The notes: generated by a model not told the origin, from the letters alone. A DNA stretch of 64,000 nt from Ilex aquifolium (GCA_951799425.1 OX637399.1:19690001-19754000); one strand, 5' to 3'. Positions 1 through 12,302 are shown, counted from the first letter of the stretch. Made by a program: numbers and translations.

Positions 1-873
1 GGTCCTGAAGTTTCCCCCGTCTTGGGAGAATCTACCTTGGCCTTGGCCTTGATAGCCGCGGCTCTGCCCTTGAGATCCTTGCGGAACTGAAGTCCTTTGC
101 TTCTTTCCCACACCAGAAGAAAAGGATTGACCCTCCTTCTTTTTGTCCTTAACACCCGCTTCCCGGATGTTACGCACGTCCTCCATCTCTCTCTTGATAG
201 CCATTGCAGTCTTGACCATCGAATCGAGGTCTTGCAGGAGAAGTCCCACAATCTTGCCTCGAATGGACAACTTCAAGCCATCCTCAAACTTACGTACTTT
301 GGCCATGTCAGTGGCCACATAATCGTCGGCGAAACGGGCTAATTCAGTGAACTTAGCCACATATTCCATCACCGTCATCGTTCCCTGTCTCAAGTCTAAG
401 AACTCACGGGCCTTTGCATGTCGAGCAGTTGCCGGAAAATACTTTCCCATAAAAAGCTCTCGGAACTCTGCCCAAGTCATGGCCTCCAAATTTCTGGAGT
501 CCTTCACCCAATCTCACCATAGCTGGGACTCTCCCTCCAGCTGAAAAGTTGCCAGAGTTATCTTGGTGGCATCGGAAGTGATCTCCATAGCCCTCAAGAT
601 CTTCTCCACTTGCCGAATCCAACGATCGGCTACCATTGGATCCGCACCTCCCAAAAAAATCGGAGGATGATGGGCTTTGAACTTCTGGAGGTTACTCGAG
701 CCTCCTTGTCCCATATTTGCACCCGTCTGTGCAATGGTAGCGGCTGTAGCACTAGCCTGTGCAATAGTCGCCGCTGCCTCACCAATAGCCTCTGCAAATG
801 CTTGGTGATCAAAGGCCGGAGGTGGTTGGTTATTCCACCTACCGCCTCGGCGTCCACGCCCTCTATATGCCAT
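1..873 (-). pseudogene. Ty3 gag of E1 (partial)
   Basis: This is the capsid-like gag polyprotein of a chromovirus. The reading frame starts at 873 with an Arg/Gly-rich N-terminus (MAYRGRGRRGG) and then an Ala-rich helix. Capsid-domain motifs follow: KFKAHHPPIFLGGADP, ADRWIRQVEKI and, further left, a WAEFRELF-like and a YVAKFTELARF-like segment typical of plant Ty3 gag. A Gln/Gly-rich segment lies at the left edge, and any zinc knuckle would be beyond it. The coding is broken in this copy. The E7 gag at the other end of the window has the same layout but a different sequence. Confidence 0.75.
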
Positions 874-1210
874 CTACATAAGTCAAATAGCAATATAGTT
901 TTACAAGGCATCCCAAAAATAGGAATCAACACTCAGACATAAAGAGTTTCCGAATCGTCTCACTAGGGGAGCATATTCCTCTCCTTAGTAGACATTTATA
1001 CCATGAACCCTCCCGTTCATTTGTTTTCCCACTCCCAAGGTTATGTTTCCTAACCCTAGTGTGTTCATTTCCATATACATTCTACAATGCATATTATCCA
1101 CATAGCACATAGCACATAACATGTAGCATTTAAACACATAAGATGAAATGTACAATGCATGCAATGGTCTAGACCCAATGCCCATCAAGCCCTAAGTAAT
1201 TCGTATACCT

Positions 1211-1223
1211 AGGCTCTGATACC
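1211..1223 (-). other. Primer binding site of E1 (initiator tRNA-Met type)
   Basis: The minus strand reads TGGTATCAGAGCC, the usual plant tRNA-Met primer site, four bases from the LTR end at 1228. It fixes both the LTR boundary and the direction of the element. Confidence 0.9.
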
Positions 1224-1514
1224 AAGCTGTGACGCCCCAAAATCCGGGGGTCTTTTATTGACCATTGACAACCCGTCAACCCGCGGAAATACCCGTGGAT
1301 GTCGCTTAACCCGATACCGCGACACCACATTCCCTTTACCGGGATAAAGAAAAATACAAGTCCAATTTCTTTCGGTTGGTTGACCTATCCGAGATCCAAT
1401 ATACCACCATTGGTATCCCCTTATTATCCATTTGTAACATTAGGAGGGAGGAAAACATAGCCCAAAGACTTGGCAAAAGAATAATAAAAATAAAAAAAAT
1501 TCTGAATTTTGGAG

Positions 1515-1560
1515 AGCGTACCGGTACGCTACGCCCTCTGGACCTTACCGTACCGGTACG
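1515..1560. repeat. GTACCGGTAC palindrome pair
   Basis: A perfect 16-bp palindrome AGCGTACCGGTACGCT lies at 1515-1530 and a perfect 12-bp palindrome CGTACCGGTACG at 1549-1560. The same core recurs in E5 (28033-28115 and 37391-37444) and S4 (58464-58519), which belong to a different Ty3 lineage. Confidence 0.85.
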
Positions 1561-3216
1561 CCTGGCCCAGAATTGCCCTTTTTACCTGTTTTTCGTTTTC
1601 AATCCTTTCCAAACCTCCCAAAACTCATCCAACACATGTTTAATGAGATTTTCCATATAATACACAACTTATACAAGTTCCATTACAATTAATTCCATGA
1701 TTTACACATCAAAATGGAATTTATACAAAAGTTTTACAAAAACTCGAACTAAGGCCACAAGCCGGCCCCCTTCATGCTTGATGCTCTCCAAGTGAGCCAT
1801 CCACCGGTGCAAACCCCACACCTGAAATGTTTCCCGTATAGGGTGAGCCAACGCCCAGTAGAGTAAATCCTACAAGGGCTACTCTCCCCCTAGATGCTCA
1901 TGCTCATGCAACATTCATTTGCAAACAACCATTTCTCATAAGAACATGCATTCTAAGTTGGAAAGCAATACTACCATGCCATGAAATGAGATGACACCCA
2001 CTCATGCAATTCAACCCGAGTCCTCTCCGACCCCTACTACATGATGCAATGTCAAAGTGTTTCATTCCATCATTTATGTTTACATCAAATGACATTTTCA
2101 AAACTAGGGTCAGTCTTGGGATCGGACTTTTTCATGGACTAATACCAATGGTCTTCCACACCCGTACACTTTATGGGCTCTTATACCAATGGAGTGCACC
2201 CCCCAAATCACCGGGTCTTTCACCCGAGAGGTCGTCATGCCTCTTCTTGCTCATTCCGACCCAATTTATCATGCAATCAAGTGGCTTAGCTAGGTCTTCG
2301 ACCCAACTTTTCCCAAGCCATACCGTCAATCACTAAGTGTGGTGTTGACATCAACCATGCACACATCGATGTAATGAGATGCTTCCGTGCACATGCAATG
2401 CTATGTCCCATTGCATACCACATGATGTTCATTATGTCAAGAACAACCCATGCACAATTTCAACATATCCATGGTAAATTTATATCCTAAGCATATAAAT
2501 ACCATATTCATTCCGATGTTAATATATCAACCTATGCATATATCAACAAGCACCTTTAATTACAATCACATCATAAGCATATGATTCCACAAGTTGAACT
2601 TAAACATGTTATTTCAATTAAATCAAAACAACCATTCCATTCAAACAAGACATTTAATCAAACACCTTCTAGGCACAATATATAAATCACATAATCATGC
2701 CTCAAATTTCCCCAAGTTACGTAATAAATCACATGTACTTCATATACCAAATTCGAACTAGAATTTAGTTTAAACCATTTCTAGGCTCACTTTTCCATTT
2801 TCATAACCATAAACCTATATATGAGGGTCTATCCCTATGCATAACATATCAAGCCTTTAAACTACCAACATCTAAGGAAAGATTACGCCAAAGTAGGGAG
2901 AACCCTACCTCTTGAAGCGTAATTCACCCGAATGAAGCTTCAAGAAGACTTTCCTAGCCCAAGACTAGATTTCCCCCAAATCTCCTCTTTTGGATTTTCG
3001 GTAAAATCCCCCGTTCTTGGTGTGGTTGCGTAGCCCTTGTCGAGAGGATCGACTTTGACTCTTGGTTCGACGGATTCCGAGCGACGGAAGTCCGGGAAAT
3101 CGCCGGAGAAAGCTTGAAGATCAAGGTTTTCTCTCTTTTCTCTCCCTCTTTCTCCCACACGTTGAAGACCAGCACAAAGGCAGAATTTTTCTGCCTAAAA
3201 TGCAGATATTTGCCTC

Positions 3217-3224
3217 TATTTATA
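3217..3224 (-). promoter_or_regulatory. TATA box of the E1 LTR
   Basis: The minus strand reads TATAAATA about 390 bp into the LTR. The same box at the same place is found in S1 (14691), S2 (25035), E4 (38567), E6 (42235 and 50919) and S3 (49153), and it marks the U3/R region of this LTR family. Confidence 0.7.
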
Positions 3225-3610
3225 GTTCTAATACTCGACCCACGTCGCGTCACGTGTCCTTCGCTTAATCGGGTCCGATTTCGTCCCGAAACGATTCGTT
3301 TGATCCCAGTTTAAGTTCAAATTAATTTTATTTGAACTTTAACTTAATTTTAAGGAAATTTTATAAAACTTATTTATGGGGACGTTCGTAAGGTAAATCG
3401 CCACGCAGTCGCCTCGAACGACGTGCAAAATCCGACTACTTCGGAATTCGACGAAATTTGACAAGGTGACTAAATTTCGCGATACGAATTCAACGGCGAA
3501 CTCCGTTTACTCATCTGAGGTCTAGAACATGAGTATTTTAAATACGCATTATAGTGACAAATTACTATTTTGCCCTTTTTGGAAAAAGTTTAAATTTCCC
3601 GGGTTTTACA

Positions 3611-4618
3611 TCATGTATTTTTCTTAGTTGGTTGTGGAATTGTTACATGTTATATTTTGGGGGTGGAGGTTACCCTAAAGTATGCCACCTACTGAAAGAA
3701 GTGTGAGAGGTTCCTTGTAAGGATGCTCATCCCTTCCCAAGAGGTTCCTTATAAGGATGCTTGGGAAGCAAAGATGATCTAACGGGGGGTGGAGGTTACC
3801 CTAAAGTATGCCACCTACCGAAAGAATGGGGGTGGAGGTTACCCTAAAGTATGCCACCTACCGAAAGAAGTGTGAGAGGTTCCTTGTAAGGATGATCACC
3901 CCTTCCCAAGAGGTTCCTTGTAAGGATGCTTGAGAAGCAAAGATGATCTAACGGGGGGTGGAGGTTACCCTAAAGTATGCCACCTACCGAAAGAATGGGG
4001 GTGGAGGTTACCCTAAAGTATGCCACCTACCGAAAGAATTGTTGAAATAGTGTATGGTGGACTGGAGTATATTTGAAATGGTTTGCTAATTGTATAGTGG
4101 TTTCACTTATTCATTCAATTACTGTTGTTCCTTAAACTTGAGATCTATTTAAATGTCCTGGTTTTACTTCAAAAGTTATATATGATATTTGTGAAATGAG
4201 ACCTACTTGTTTTACATGTTTTCTAAACCTTGTTTGAGTTTGGGAGGATTTTCCTACAGAGCTTAGTGCTCACCCCCTACAAACCAACACATTTTTCAGG
4301 TGATGCTGTAAAAGAGGATCAGTTAGAAGACGAGTAGGGGGATCCGGAGGGGGATATCTCGACGGTCCTTCGTTGTATTAGATTGAAGGGTTATTTTGGG
4401 ATCATGTAAAATATAATCTTTTGTTATTCCGCTGCTAAGTTACGTTTAATTCTTTTGGGATGTAATTGCCATGATTTGGCTTATTCTTTTGGGATAATGC
4501 TATGGACATGATATATGATGAATGAAATTTCTTTATTTATGGAATTTATTTAGTCGCTCTCATGTTGTGAATGGTCTCAGATAGTAATACCGTCCAGAGT
4601 GTGTTTTGGGGTGTTACA
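3611..4618 (+). repeat. Right part of a plus-strand LTR (E7-like family)
   Basis: The stretch from about 4190 to 4618 matches the end of the E7 LTR (about 62692-63207): TTTTCTAAACCTTG, AGCTTAGTGCTCACCCCC, TTATTCCGCTGC, and a terminal GGGGTGTTACA against GGGGCGTTACA in E7. It ends at 4618 against the E2 LTR, so it was inserted into E2. The left part of the LTR, beyond E1, is outside the window. No coding is seen. It also holds the tandem repeat at 3659-4039. Confidence 0.75.
3659..4039. repeat. 169-bp compound tandem repeat
   Basis: There are two building blocks. Block A is about 42 bp (GGGGGTGGAGGTTACCCTAA to CCTACCGAAAGAA). Block B is about 84 bp and itself contains two copies of AGAGGTTCCTTGTAAGGATG. 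The order is A-B-A-A-B-A-A. A starts at 3659, 3828 and 3997, giving an exact 169-bp period. The copies are almost identical, so the amplification is recent. The E7 LTR lacks the array. Confidence 0.92.
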
Positions 4619-5209
4619 ATTTGATTGCTACCTATTTTCATCGTACCATCTGAATGGTGAGCTTGGTGTCTTGACGGTGCCTGCTCACAATATCCCCTCT
4701 TTGATCAGAACTCCAGATGTTGGTTTTCGGGACCATCTTGATGGGCAACTTTTAGTCCAAACTTCTAGCTTCATTTTGACCTAGTTAGAAGTCGATTTAG
4801 AAAATTTTCATGAAATACTCTTTTATAGCCCTTAAAGTCTAATTTCTACTGCCTAAACATCAGATCAATCAGACATTAGAGTAAAAAGTTATTAGCCAAA
4901 TATTGAGGTAGTGTCAGATTCCATTCTACCCAAATTCTCCCCAAAATGCATTTCAATTCCGGAATACTTCCAAACTTCCAATACACTCCATATTACCTAT
5001 CCCAAGGTTTCTCAAAACATTCAAAATTTTACCTAGCCACCATTCTCAAGTTTAAACACATTTGAAATTAATTTAACCCAAAAATCAATATGCTCGAAAC
5101 TCAAATTTTATGATCAATCTTTCAACAATGACTCAAAGTTTCTATCATCCTTTTAGAAGTACTCTTAATATCATGTTATCAATCTTTAAATTTTGTATAG
5201 GGTCTTACA
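4619..5209 (-). repeat. 3' LTR of E2 (partial)
   Basis: It matches the right end of the 5' LTR (about 9600-9897), sharing CTATTTTCATCGTACC, GGCAACTTTTAGTCCAAACT and CTCTTAATATCA. It ends (plus strand) GGGTCTTACA at 5209, the same as 9897. The copy is longer than its partner in the middle. Degenerate ACCATCTGAATGGT-like palindromes lie near 4644-4657 and 4730-4745. Confidence 0.78.
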
Positions 5210-5226
5210 ATTCACTCCCTCAAAGA
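5210..5226 (-). other. Polypurine tract of E2
   Basis: The minus strand reads CTTTGAGGGAGTGAAT directly before the 3' LTR start TGTAAGACCC, which is the expected place for plus-strand DNA priming. Confidence 0.6.
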
Positions 5227-8200
5227 AAGTTTCGTTCTCAAAACTTAATCGTCTACTTATTCCATCTAATTTTAATTGGCCATAATGTCTCAACGGCTAT
5301 TTATTCTTTAAGCATCAAATCCTATAGCATAATATATTTTCTATATGCTAAGTTTTAAATCCATCCCTTCAACTTGTACCATCATAGAAGTTTTTAAAAG
5401 TCCGCATGATTATCTTTATTCATAAGCAATCATTTATCACATTCATTCTCAAATTTTTGATTATTCCTTATACTCAATAATTCTATGCAATTGTCCGAAC
5501 TAATTTATCATCATGCATGATTACTAGCTTATCAACTTAATTGTCTACTCATCAAATACCACTTGTTTTTTGAATTCACCAATTCTTTCAATAACAAGGA
5601 AAACTCCCAATCATTATCATCTGTAATAGCTCGACTCCCAACTACACAGTCCCCACAATTCAATATTCTAGAATAAACTCCTAGATTGCACAGCTCCTAA
5701 CATGGCATGGCTCTTGACATGTTGTGTCTTAAGTCGTGCATAACTTAGTTCACCCAAGTTCCACCAGTGAGCTCGATAATATTCATCCTAATCTCATCGA
5801 TGTAAAACCACAACCTTCTCATGTCAAGTTAGGCACTAGTATTTAACCTTAGCAACACTCCAGACAATTAGAGAATCGTACCATAGTTCTATAAACTCTC
5901 ATTTCTATTTTGAAAAACAATATCCCCCAATAGATTCCACTTTGTATTATCCAACCTATGGAGAATCATAAGTCTAGGTGGTCAGGTGGATAGCACGATG
6001 TTCCTAGTAATCATAATTGTCAACTAAACATCTAGTTCTCCAAGGAATCGATTCCAATTATTCTTCTCACTTCATATGGGTGATGACAACTAATGTTTAA
6101 CCCCAATAATATCAAATATTTCACTGTGCACTCTGACAAATTATAATTCAAAGTTAACACACCAATTCAACATAGTTGGAACTAGCAATAGATAAGAATT
6201 ACCCAAAAGTTTCGAAGGGTTTGTGAAGATAGATCAGATTCCAACAAAGTGCACAATTGAAACCTAACCATACACATCTTCTGATTATTAATTCCAAAAT
6301 GTATACACTAACCATCTTTTCGCTACAAATGGGACTCTATCAAAGAAACCAATAAAATACTTGGGCTAAAGGTCAAATTATATCTACAAGATATTTGTTT
6401 CCCGTCCCTAATCTAAAATCAGTAAGTCTTACAATCCTTTTCATAACTCATAAGCATTTGGATTCCTATTTTTAGATCAATCTTAGTATCTCCACATTAT
6501 TCCCCAACTAGATTAAGACCAATCATTTTCTCTATCTCCCAAGTATTCATTCTCAATCTCTAGCTTTGAACTAGAATCAATATATCAAGTAATCAATCAC
6601 TAGTGGCTTTCATTAACATCTCCATTCTGCTCATAATACCTAAAATTTTCAAATCCCCCGATTCAATCTGCTACAAATATGTTTCTTGTACTATCCATAA
6701 GGTAAAGATAGACTTTCAAGGATCATAATCCACCAGATTTCTTGTAACCTAATTAAAACCAAAACTAGACTCCCAATTATTCAACTAATGTTCTTCAACT
6801 TAACCACATTGGTCGTCATAGCCTTAACAATCATTCATGATCCGTGATATCATAACAATATGCTAGTCTGTAGGATAACCTTAGTCATTTATCCCAAAAA
6901 TTGTTTAAAATTTTTCCATTCACATTAAAGCCAATTTGCATAGGTATCGACATTGATCCCTCAAATTGAATTCTTTCAATCGTCATCACAACTAACCATA
7001 AAAGATTTCCTTTTCAAGGTTATAATGTTTACTACTCATAACAATAATCCTCTAGTCTACCTATTCAATCTATCTTAATGATGTATTAAGAGACATAAGG
7101 AAACTCTATACTATACAACACAACATCAATCATATTAATAGATCTTATGCCACAATAAGGTTCACACCAAACTTTGGGTATCATTCTTATCCCAATAATT
7201 GTTCCCTGTATTTGACCTCGAACTTTTGAACATCTGTAATATTTAGTCTAACAATATTGAGCGTAAAGGATAAGCGACAATAATTAACCAAGCTTTCTAG
7301 GTTTCCTTATTATACGTCTTTAAGTTTGTTTTCATACCTCGACCTCAATTTCAAATTATCATTTGTGAGTATAAGTCAACTATCAACTTCATACTCAACC
7401 AAGTGATTCCCAATTGTTAACAACTTTATAGAGTCTAAGCATAGTAAACTAAGCCCACAATGGAATAAGATTACCTAAATACACTATCCTCAATAAGTCT
7501 TTCGCTTATGACCTTTTTGAAACAATTAATACTTCCAAAATAAACTTAATCAACTCTCCATAATACTTCCAAATAAATACCAATACCATCAAGTACATGT
7601 ATATAGAACGACCTCCAATCTTCCTAAGAAGCATAACTATAATTCCTACTCTTATTCCTAGAACGGACACCTATTCGTGGTTATTTCATCAAACAACTTA
7701 GTATTTTCAATAACTTAATATAATCCTTTATGTATTAAGGATTGATTGTCCTAAATATGCCCTAGTTTACCTTGTCTACATACAACAAATGAAATCACCA
7801 AATTTCGTTATTTTCCAAAAATTTAGGTAACCCTAAGAATCCTGTAAACACCAAAAAATTGACATAACCTGAAACAATAACCTCATCATATTCTGTCATG
7901 CCTCACACACTTCAACATACTTTGATCTTATATTCTCATAGCATTGTAGGGTTTTAAATATCAAAAAGATTCATACCTAGCATCTTTTACTAACCGAAAA
8001 TAAAACACCATCCGTTTCCTAAAATAGTCCAGAACGGTATGATAGGCAACTAGCATACATCTTAAATTTTTCATCAATTCTCCTAAGCTAGCTAAAACTC
8101 ATGAATTCAAATAAATAAACGATACATAACCTAACTAAGCATCAACTCACAATTATCTTATAAGCACAAAGTTCTAAGAAGATTCAAGCCTAAGGTTCCT

Positions 8201-8271
8201 TCCATCTTATACTTCCTACTCTAACTGTCTAACCCATAACCAATAGCTCCCATGTAAGACCTAATTCCTAA
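5227..8271. other. E2 interior, no recognisable coding
   Basis: This is about 3 kb of AT-rich sequence with no long reading frame on either strand and no visible RT, integrase or gag motif. There is no obvious tandem structure. The leader next to the primer site (about 8200-8270) resembles the E7 leader (GGAATTAGGTCTTACATGGG on the minus strand), so E2 is probably a relative of the E7 family. Confidence 0.6.
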
Positions 8272-8283
8272 GCTCTGATACCA
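8272..8283 (-). other. Primer binding site of E2 (tRNA-Met type)
   Basis: The minus strand reads TGGTATCAGAGC, four bases from the LTR end at 8288. Confidence 0.85.
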
Positions 8284-8287
8284 ACTA

Positions 8288-9897
8288 TGTAATTCCCCCA
8301 AAATCCACATTTAAAGGCATTAACTATCTATACAACATCCAACCATGAGAGCATCTAAAATAATCATTAAATAAATCAATGTCAATCATTCACAACATCT
8401 AACTAAGCAAAATTTCAAATGAACTCAAAACTATTGAGGTTTACATCAAAAATTGAAATAATAAACTTCCCACTAACTACCAAAAGAATTATTCCAAAAC
8501 ATTATTCTTATCCATCAGAGTGAAGAAATGATAAAATAAAGAGAACATTTCTAAGCGTTTAAGTCTAGATGCGCAACCTGATCCACATCTGCATCCCAAC
8601 CTACTTCTCAAGCCCAAACAAGGTTTCACAAATAATTAAAATAGGTTTGTCTCATTTGATAAAGTGACATATCATAATTTCAAGTAAAACTAGGACAATT
8701 AATGAGATCTCAATTTTACAGTATCAACAGTAAAGTTCATAAATAAGAAGGAACAATTCTCCAGACAATAATTGATAACCACAAGTATATATCATGTACG
8801 TAGGTAGACTAGCATGAATACACCCATCCAATTCAATCATTGCAAGGATACACCACTTTAGGAAGGGTGTATACAGACACATCTATAGTGACGAATCCTT
8901 CTCAAGAATAGTATACTAGCTCCCAACCTCGATCCCCGTAAGCGAATAGTGAGAATTATTGAACCTCGCAAGGAACCAAGAATTCCACTACGAGTGATAT
9001 GGACCCTCCAAACCCCTCAAGGTAAGAAATGCATCTGTGCACTATGATATTCAGTCGAAGGTAACCTACGTTCATCACACCCACCAATACAAGAGATAAT
9101 TTCAATCATATCCGCAAAAAATCGTGAATCATGGTTACACAATTGTTAAAATTGAATAATTTCAAGAAATCATACCAGAGATAGCCCCAAGAAACATCTT
9201 AGAATTGATAATAATCAAGAACTAGGATTTTTGAAATCAAGAACATGAGATTTGTGATGTAAAACATGTAATTCTTCCAAGAAAAAGATCAAATTATCAA
9301 AAAGAGTATAAAAACATTGTATATCTATCATATATATTCTAATAGAAGACAAAATATACGTATAAGTAATCCTAATGGGTGAACTTGAGAAAATAACATA
9401 CCTTTACTCTATAGATATTGTGATTCTACACATTTTGATGCAATCGTCGTATGTTAATCCATCACATTTTGTCCCGTTCTTCCTATTTTTCTTCTCCTCA
9501 AACTACCCTAGGCTTCTTGGGGTTGAAAACCATGTGTAGGAACACTAAAATGCGACCGTAGGGTATCTATAGTATCAAAAACAAACCAAGCCCTAAAATC
9601 TGATCGCTGCCTATTTTCATCGTACCGTCCGGATAGTGAGCCTGGTGTCTCGATGATGCCTACTCACAATATATCCTCTCTGATCAGAACTGCAGATGTT
9701 GATTTTTAGCACCATCCAAACAGTGGCAACTTTTAGTCCAAACTTTCAGCTTCATTTTGGCCTAACCCAAAAATCAATGCATCCGAAACTCAAACTTTAT
9801 GATCAATCTTCAACAATGATTCAAAGTTTCTATCATCCTTTTGGAAGTACTCTTAATATCAAGTGATGCATATTTAAATTTTGTACAGGGTCTTACA
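8288..9897 (-). repeat. 5' LTR of E2 (1.61 kb)
   Basis: On the minus strand it starts TGTAAGACCCTG at 9897 and ends GGGGGAATTACA at 8288. A possible TATA-like ACTATAGATA lies on the minus strand near 9570. An imperfect palindrome ACCGTCCGGATAGT lies at 9624-9637, upstream of it in LTR direction. No coding is seen. Confidence 0.8.
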
Positions 9898-11005
9898 AAC
9901 ACTATCACCACTATTTTTCTTCAAATCTGTGTTAGCATCATAAGGTGTAGAGACTGGTTTACTATCATAATGTCCAAATTTCTCAAGGACTCTTTCAGTG
10001 TTATGTCCTTGTGATAGAGTTAAGTCATTTTCTCTTCTAATTATTTTAACTCCCAAAATTAAATCAATTGCACCCAAATCTTTCATATCAAAATTAGAGG
10101 AAAACAATTTCTTAGTGTTTTCTATAATTTCCAAATTAGTTTCAAATATTAACATATCATCCACATATAAGCTGATAATAACGTAATTTTTATTTTTAGA
10201 TTTTGTATATACATATTTATGTAAATAGTAATTGAGAAACCATTAGATATCAATACTTGATCAAATTTATCATGCCACTATTTAGGTTCTTACTTTAAGC
10301 CATACAAAGATTTTACTAATTTGAAAACTTTATTTTCTTGACTAGGTTATATACCCTTAAGGTTGTTGCATATAAATTTCCTCTTCTAGTTTTCCATTTA
10401 GAAAGGTATTTTTTACATACATCTAATGAATTACAAGTTGGTAAATCAGCTAATGCAATTAGAATTCTAATTGAGGAGACTCTAGTCACAAGAACAAAAG
10501 TATTGAAGTAGTCTACATCTTTCCTCTGTGTATAACCCTTAGCTACCAATCCTTCAATTTATCAATCCAACATGTTTAAGTTTCCTTTTAAATATCCATT
10601 TACAAGGAGGTAAGTTTACTAATTTCCAAGAATGGTTCTGCATAATAGATCCAATATCATTATTAATTGCCTCTTTCCAGAATGACTCGTTTGGAGATAC
10701 AATAGCCTTAGTATAATTTAATGGATAATTATCTATTCTAAATGGATAATATTCATCTCCATAATTATTTTCTTTCCTATATCTCTTACTTCTTCACATT
10801 TATATTTCTGATTTTTCAGTTGTTTCCTTTTCAATTTCACTATAAGAAATTAAAGGCATTTTCTCTAACTTAGATTTAAGAGGTAATATATCTTCAAAGA
10901 ATTCAACATCCTTAGTCTCAATTATCGTATTAGGCTCAAGTGCATCACTCTTAAGCACTAGAAATCTATAGGCAGCACTATGTTCATCATATCCTATGAA
11001 CATAT
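9898..11005 (-). pseudogene. Ty1/copia pol fragment
   Basis: This is a minus-strand remnant of a copia element. Three recognisable stretches follow pol order from right to left. An integrase C-terminal segment (10800-11003) has MFIGYDEHSAAYRFLV and DVEFFED. An RT N-terminal segment (10316-10549) has VAKGYTQ, then VDYFNTF and SSIRILIALA. An RT C-terminal segment (9874-10164) has MDDMLIFETN, FDMKDLGAIDLILGVKI and a VLEKFGH-like end. No LTRs are visible. E2 abuts it at 9897 and E3 was inserted at 11006. It is old and much broken. Confidence 0.85.
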
Positions 11006-11362
11006 TGTAATGACCTAGTGATTAACCCTAATTAGTGTATAAATTAAAATGATTAAGTAATTAATTTTGTAAGATAAAACAAGTAAATATTATGAATTAT
11101 AGTTTGTGCTTAATTTACAGTTTTAAATATTTTATGTTTAAGTTACAGGGTTAAATACAAAAATACTGAAGAATACATGACAAATGTGCAAAACTTGAAG
11201 TCACGAAGGACCAAAGGGCAATAAAGAAACATGGCCCAATCAGAAGCAAACAAGTGGCAGTCCAAGAAAACGACACCTAGCACCACTGCAAGTCACCAAC
11301 CTTCCGGAAGGTTGGGCTAGTGGTTGGGACCACCCTCCTTGGCCGAAACTCCCTCCCCCATC

Positions 11363-11370
11363 TATAAATA
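11363..11370 (+). promoter_or_regulatory. TATA box of the E3 LTR
   Basis: TATAAATA in CTATAAATAGGGG, about 360 bp into the LTR, is well placed for the element's promoter. Confidence 0.75.
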
Positions 11371-12302
11371 GGGGTGCCTTGTTTAGTCTTCAAACCATTC
11401 CTTCCAAACACTTTTCCAAGACAACTCACCTTGCACTTGCACTTGGCCGGCCACACCAAAGCCAAAGAGAGAAAGAAAGAGAGGAAGAAAAAGAGAAAGA
11501 GAAAGTCTTAGCCGGTCCGTGATACACTTTTATTGTTACTCTGTATTTCTACATTTCTATTGTATCTTTCTATTCAGATAGTTGAACTACCGCCACTTTT
11601 GTGTCTTAAATGATAATAAAGGTGGTTGTGTTTCAATTGTTCCTTGTGAAAGAAGTTTTACAATTTACCGTTTAATTTTAGTTGTAATGACGAATAGTCA
11701 CACTCCTTGTTTGTCTGTAGCAATGGAGCCTGAGTAGTCGTTTATACCCTTCAAACTAGGGTAAACATATGTATAATATTGGTTAGATTATGGAAATGCT
11801 GATGTTTTATTTATATGTTTATTTATATATGTATTATATGCTTAATGCATGATATAGTGATGTACGTAATTCTGGTGCTGTGCCTGGAATTATGTCATCA
11901 GTATATCATAAGACCAGTCAGTTAAAGATTCACGGTGTTCCTACCGGTATGGCTTGTCCTCCATTGGAACGCTGAGGATTTTCTACTGATGTGTGGTACA
12001 TAACCTAAATGATCCTCATGAATGGCTTGTCCTTCTGGGTTATTAGGGTTTCTTTACTTATTATATATCTAACTATACTGACAGTCTAACAACTACGGTG
12101 TTCCTACCGGAATGACTTGTCTTCCACCGGAATGCTGAGAATGTTTAACTGGCATATATATATATCTAACTATATGGACAGTCTAACAACCACGGTGTTC
12201 CTACTGGTATGGCTTGTCCTCCGATGGAACGCTGAGGATGTTTAACTGGCATGCATATATATATATATAGATCACAGATGACCTATTGGGTAATTCAATT
12301 AT

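Larger units (their letters stand above)
1..3610 (-). mobile_element. E1: Ty3 chromovirus (Tekay/Del-like), 5' end only
   Basis: This is the 5' end of a minus-strand LTR retrotransposon that runs off the left edge of the window. Reading leftwards, the order is LTR (3610 to 1228), tRNA-Met primer site (1223-1211), untranslated leader, and gag (about 873 to 1). The LTR ends TGTAAAACCCGGG and GGGGCGTCACA recur in S1, S2, S3, E4 and E6, so all belong to one superfamily. The element is inserted directly against a plus-strand LTR that starts at 3611. Its other LTR and TSD are outside the window. It is partial here and the gag looks broken. Confidence 0.85.
1228..3610 (-). repeat. 5' LTR of E1 (2.38 kb)
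   Basis: On the minus strand the LTR begins TGTAAAACCCGGG at 3610 and ends GGGGCGTCACA at 1228. A TATA box on the minus strand lies at 3224-3217. From about 1250 to 1780 it differs from its relatives S1, S2 and E6. That segment holds two GTACCGGTAC palindromes (1515-1530 and 1549-1560) not seen at this place in the other copies. The small reading frames inside it are not genes. Confidence 0.88.
4619..9897 (-). mobile_element. E2: non-coding LTR element (LARD-like)
   Basis: This is a minus-strand LTR element with a 5' LTR (8288-9897), a tRNA-Met primer site, a 3.1-kb interior (5210-8287), a purine tract and a partial 3' LTR (4619-5209). I could recognise no gag, protease, RT or integrase in the interior in any frame. 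It is AT-rich with no frame longer than about 80 residues, so it is either a large non-autonomous derivative (LARD) or a very old decayed autonomous copy. The LTRs have diverged clearly, by point changes and length, which favours age. A plus-strand LTR was later inserted at 4618/4619. Confidence 0.75.

Noticed and set aside
1211-1223. Initiator tRNA-Met gene fragment
   Set aside because: Only the primer-complementary bases are present, at the exact edge of an LTR; there is no cloverleaf.
3659-4039. CRISPR-like array
   Set aside because: The repeat units are long, directly adjacent and compound, with no unique spacers, in a plant LTR.
5227-8271. DNA transposon or host intron in the E2 interior
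   Set aside because: No terminal inverted repeats, transposase motif or exon-like frames; LTRs, primer site and purine tract bound it.
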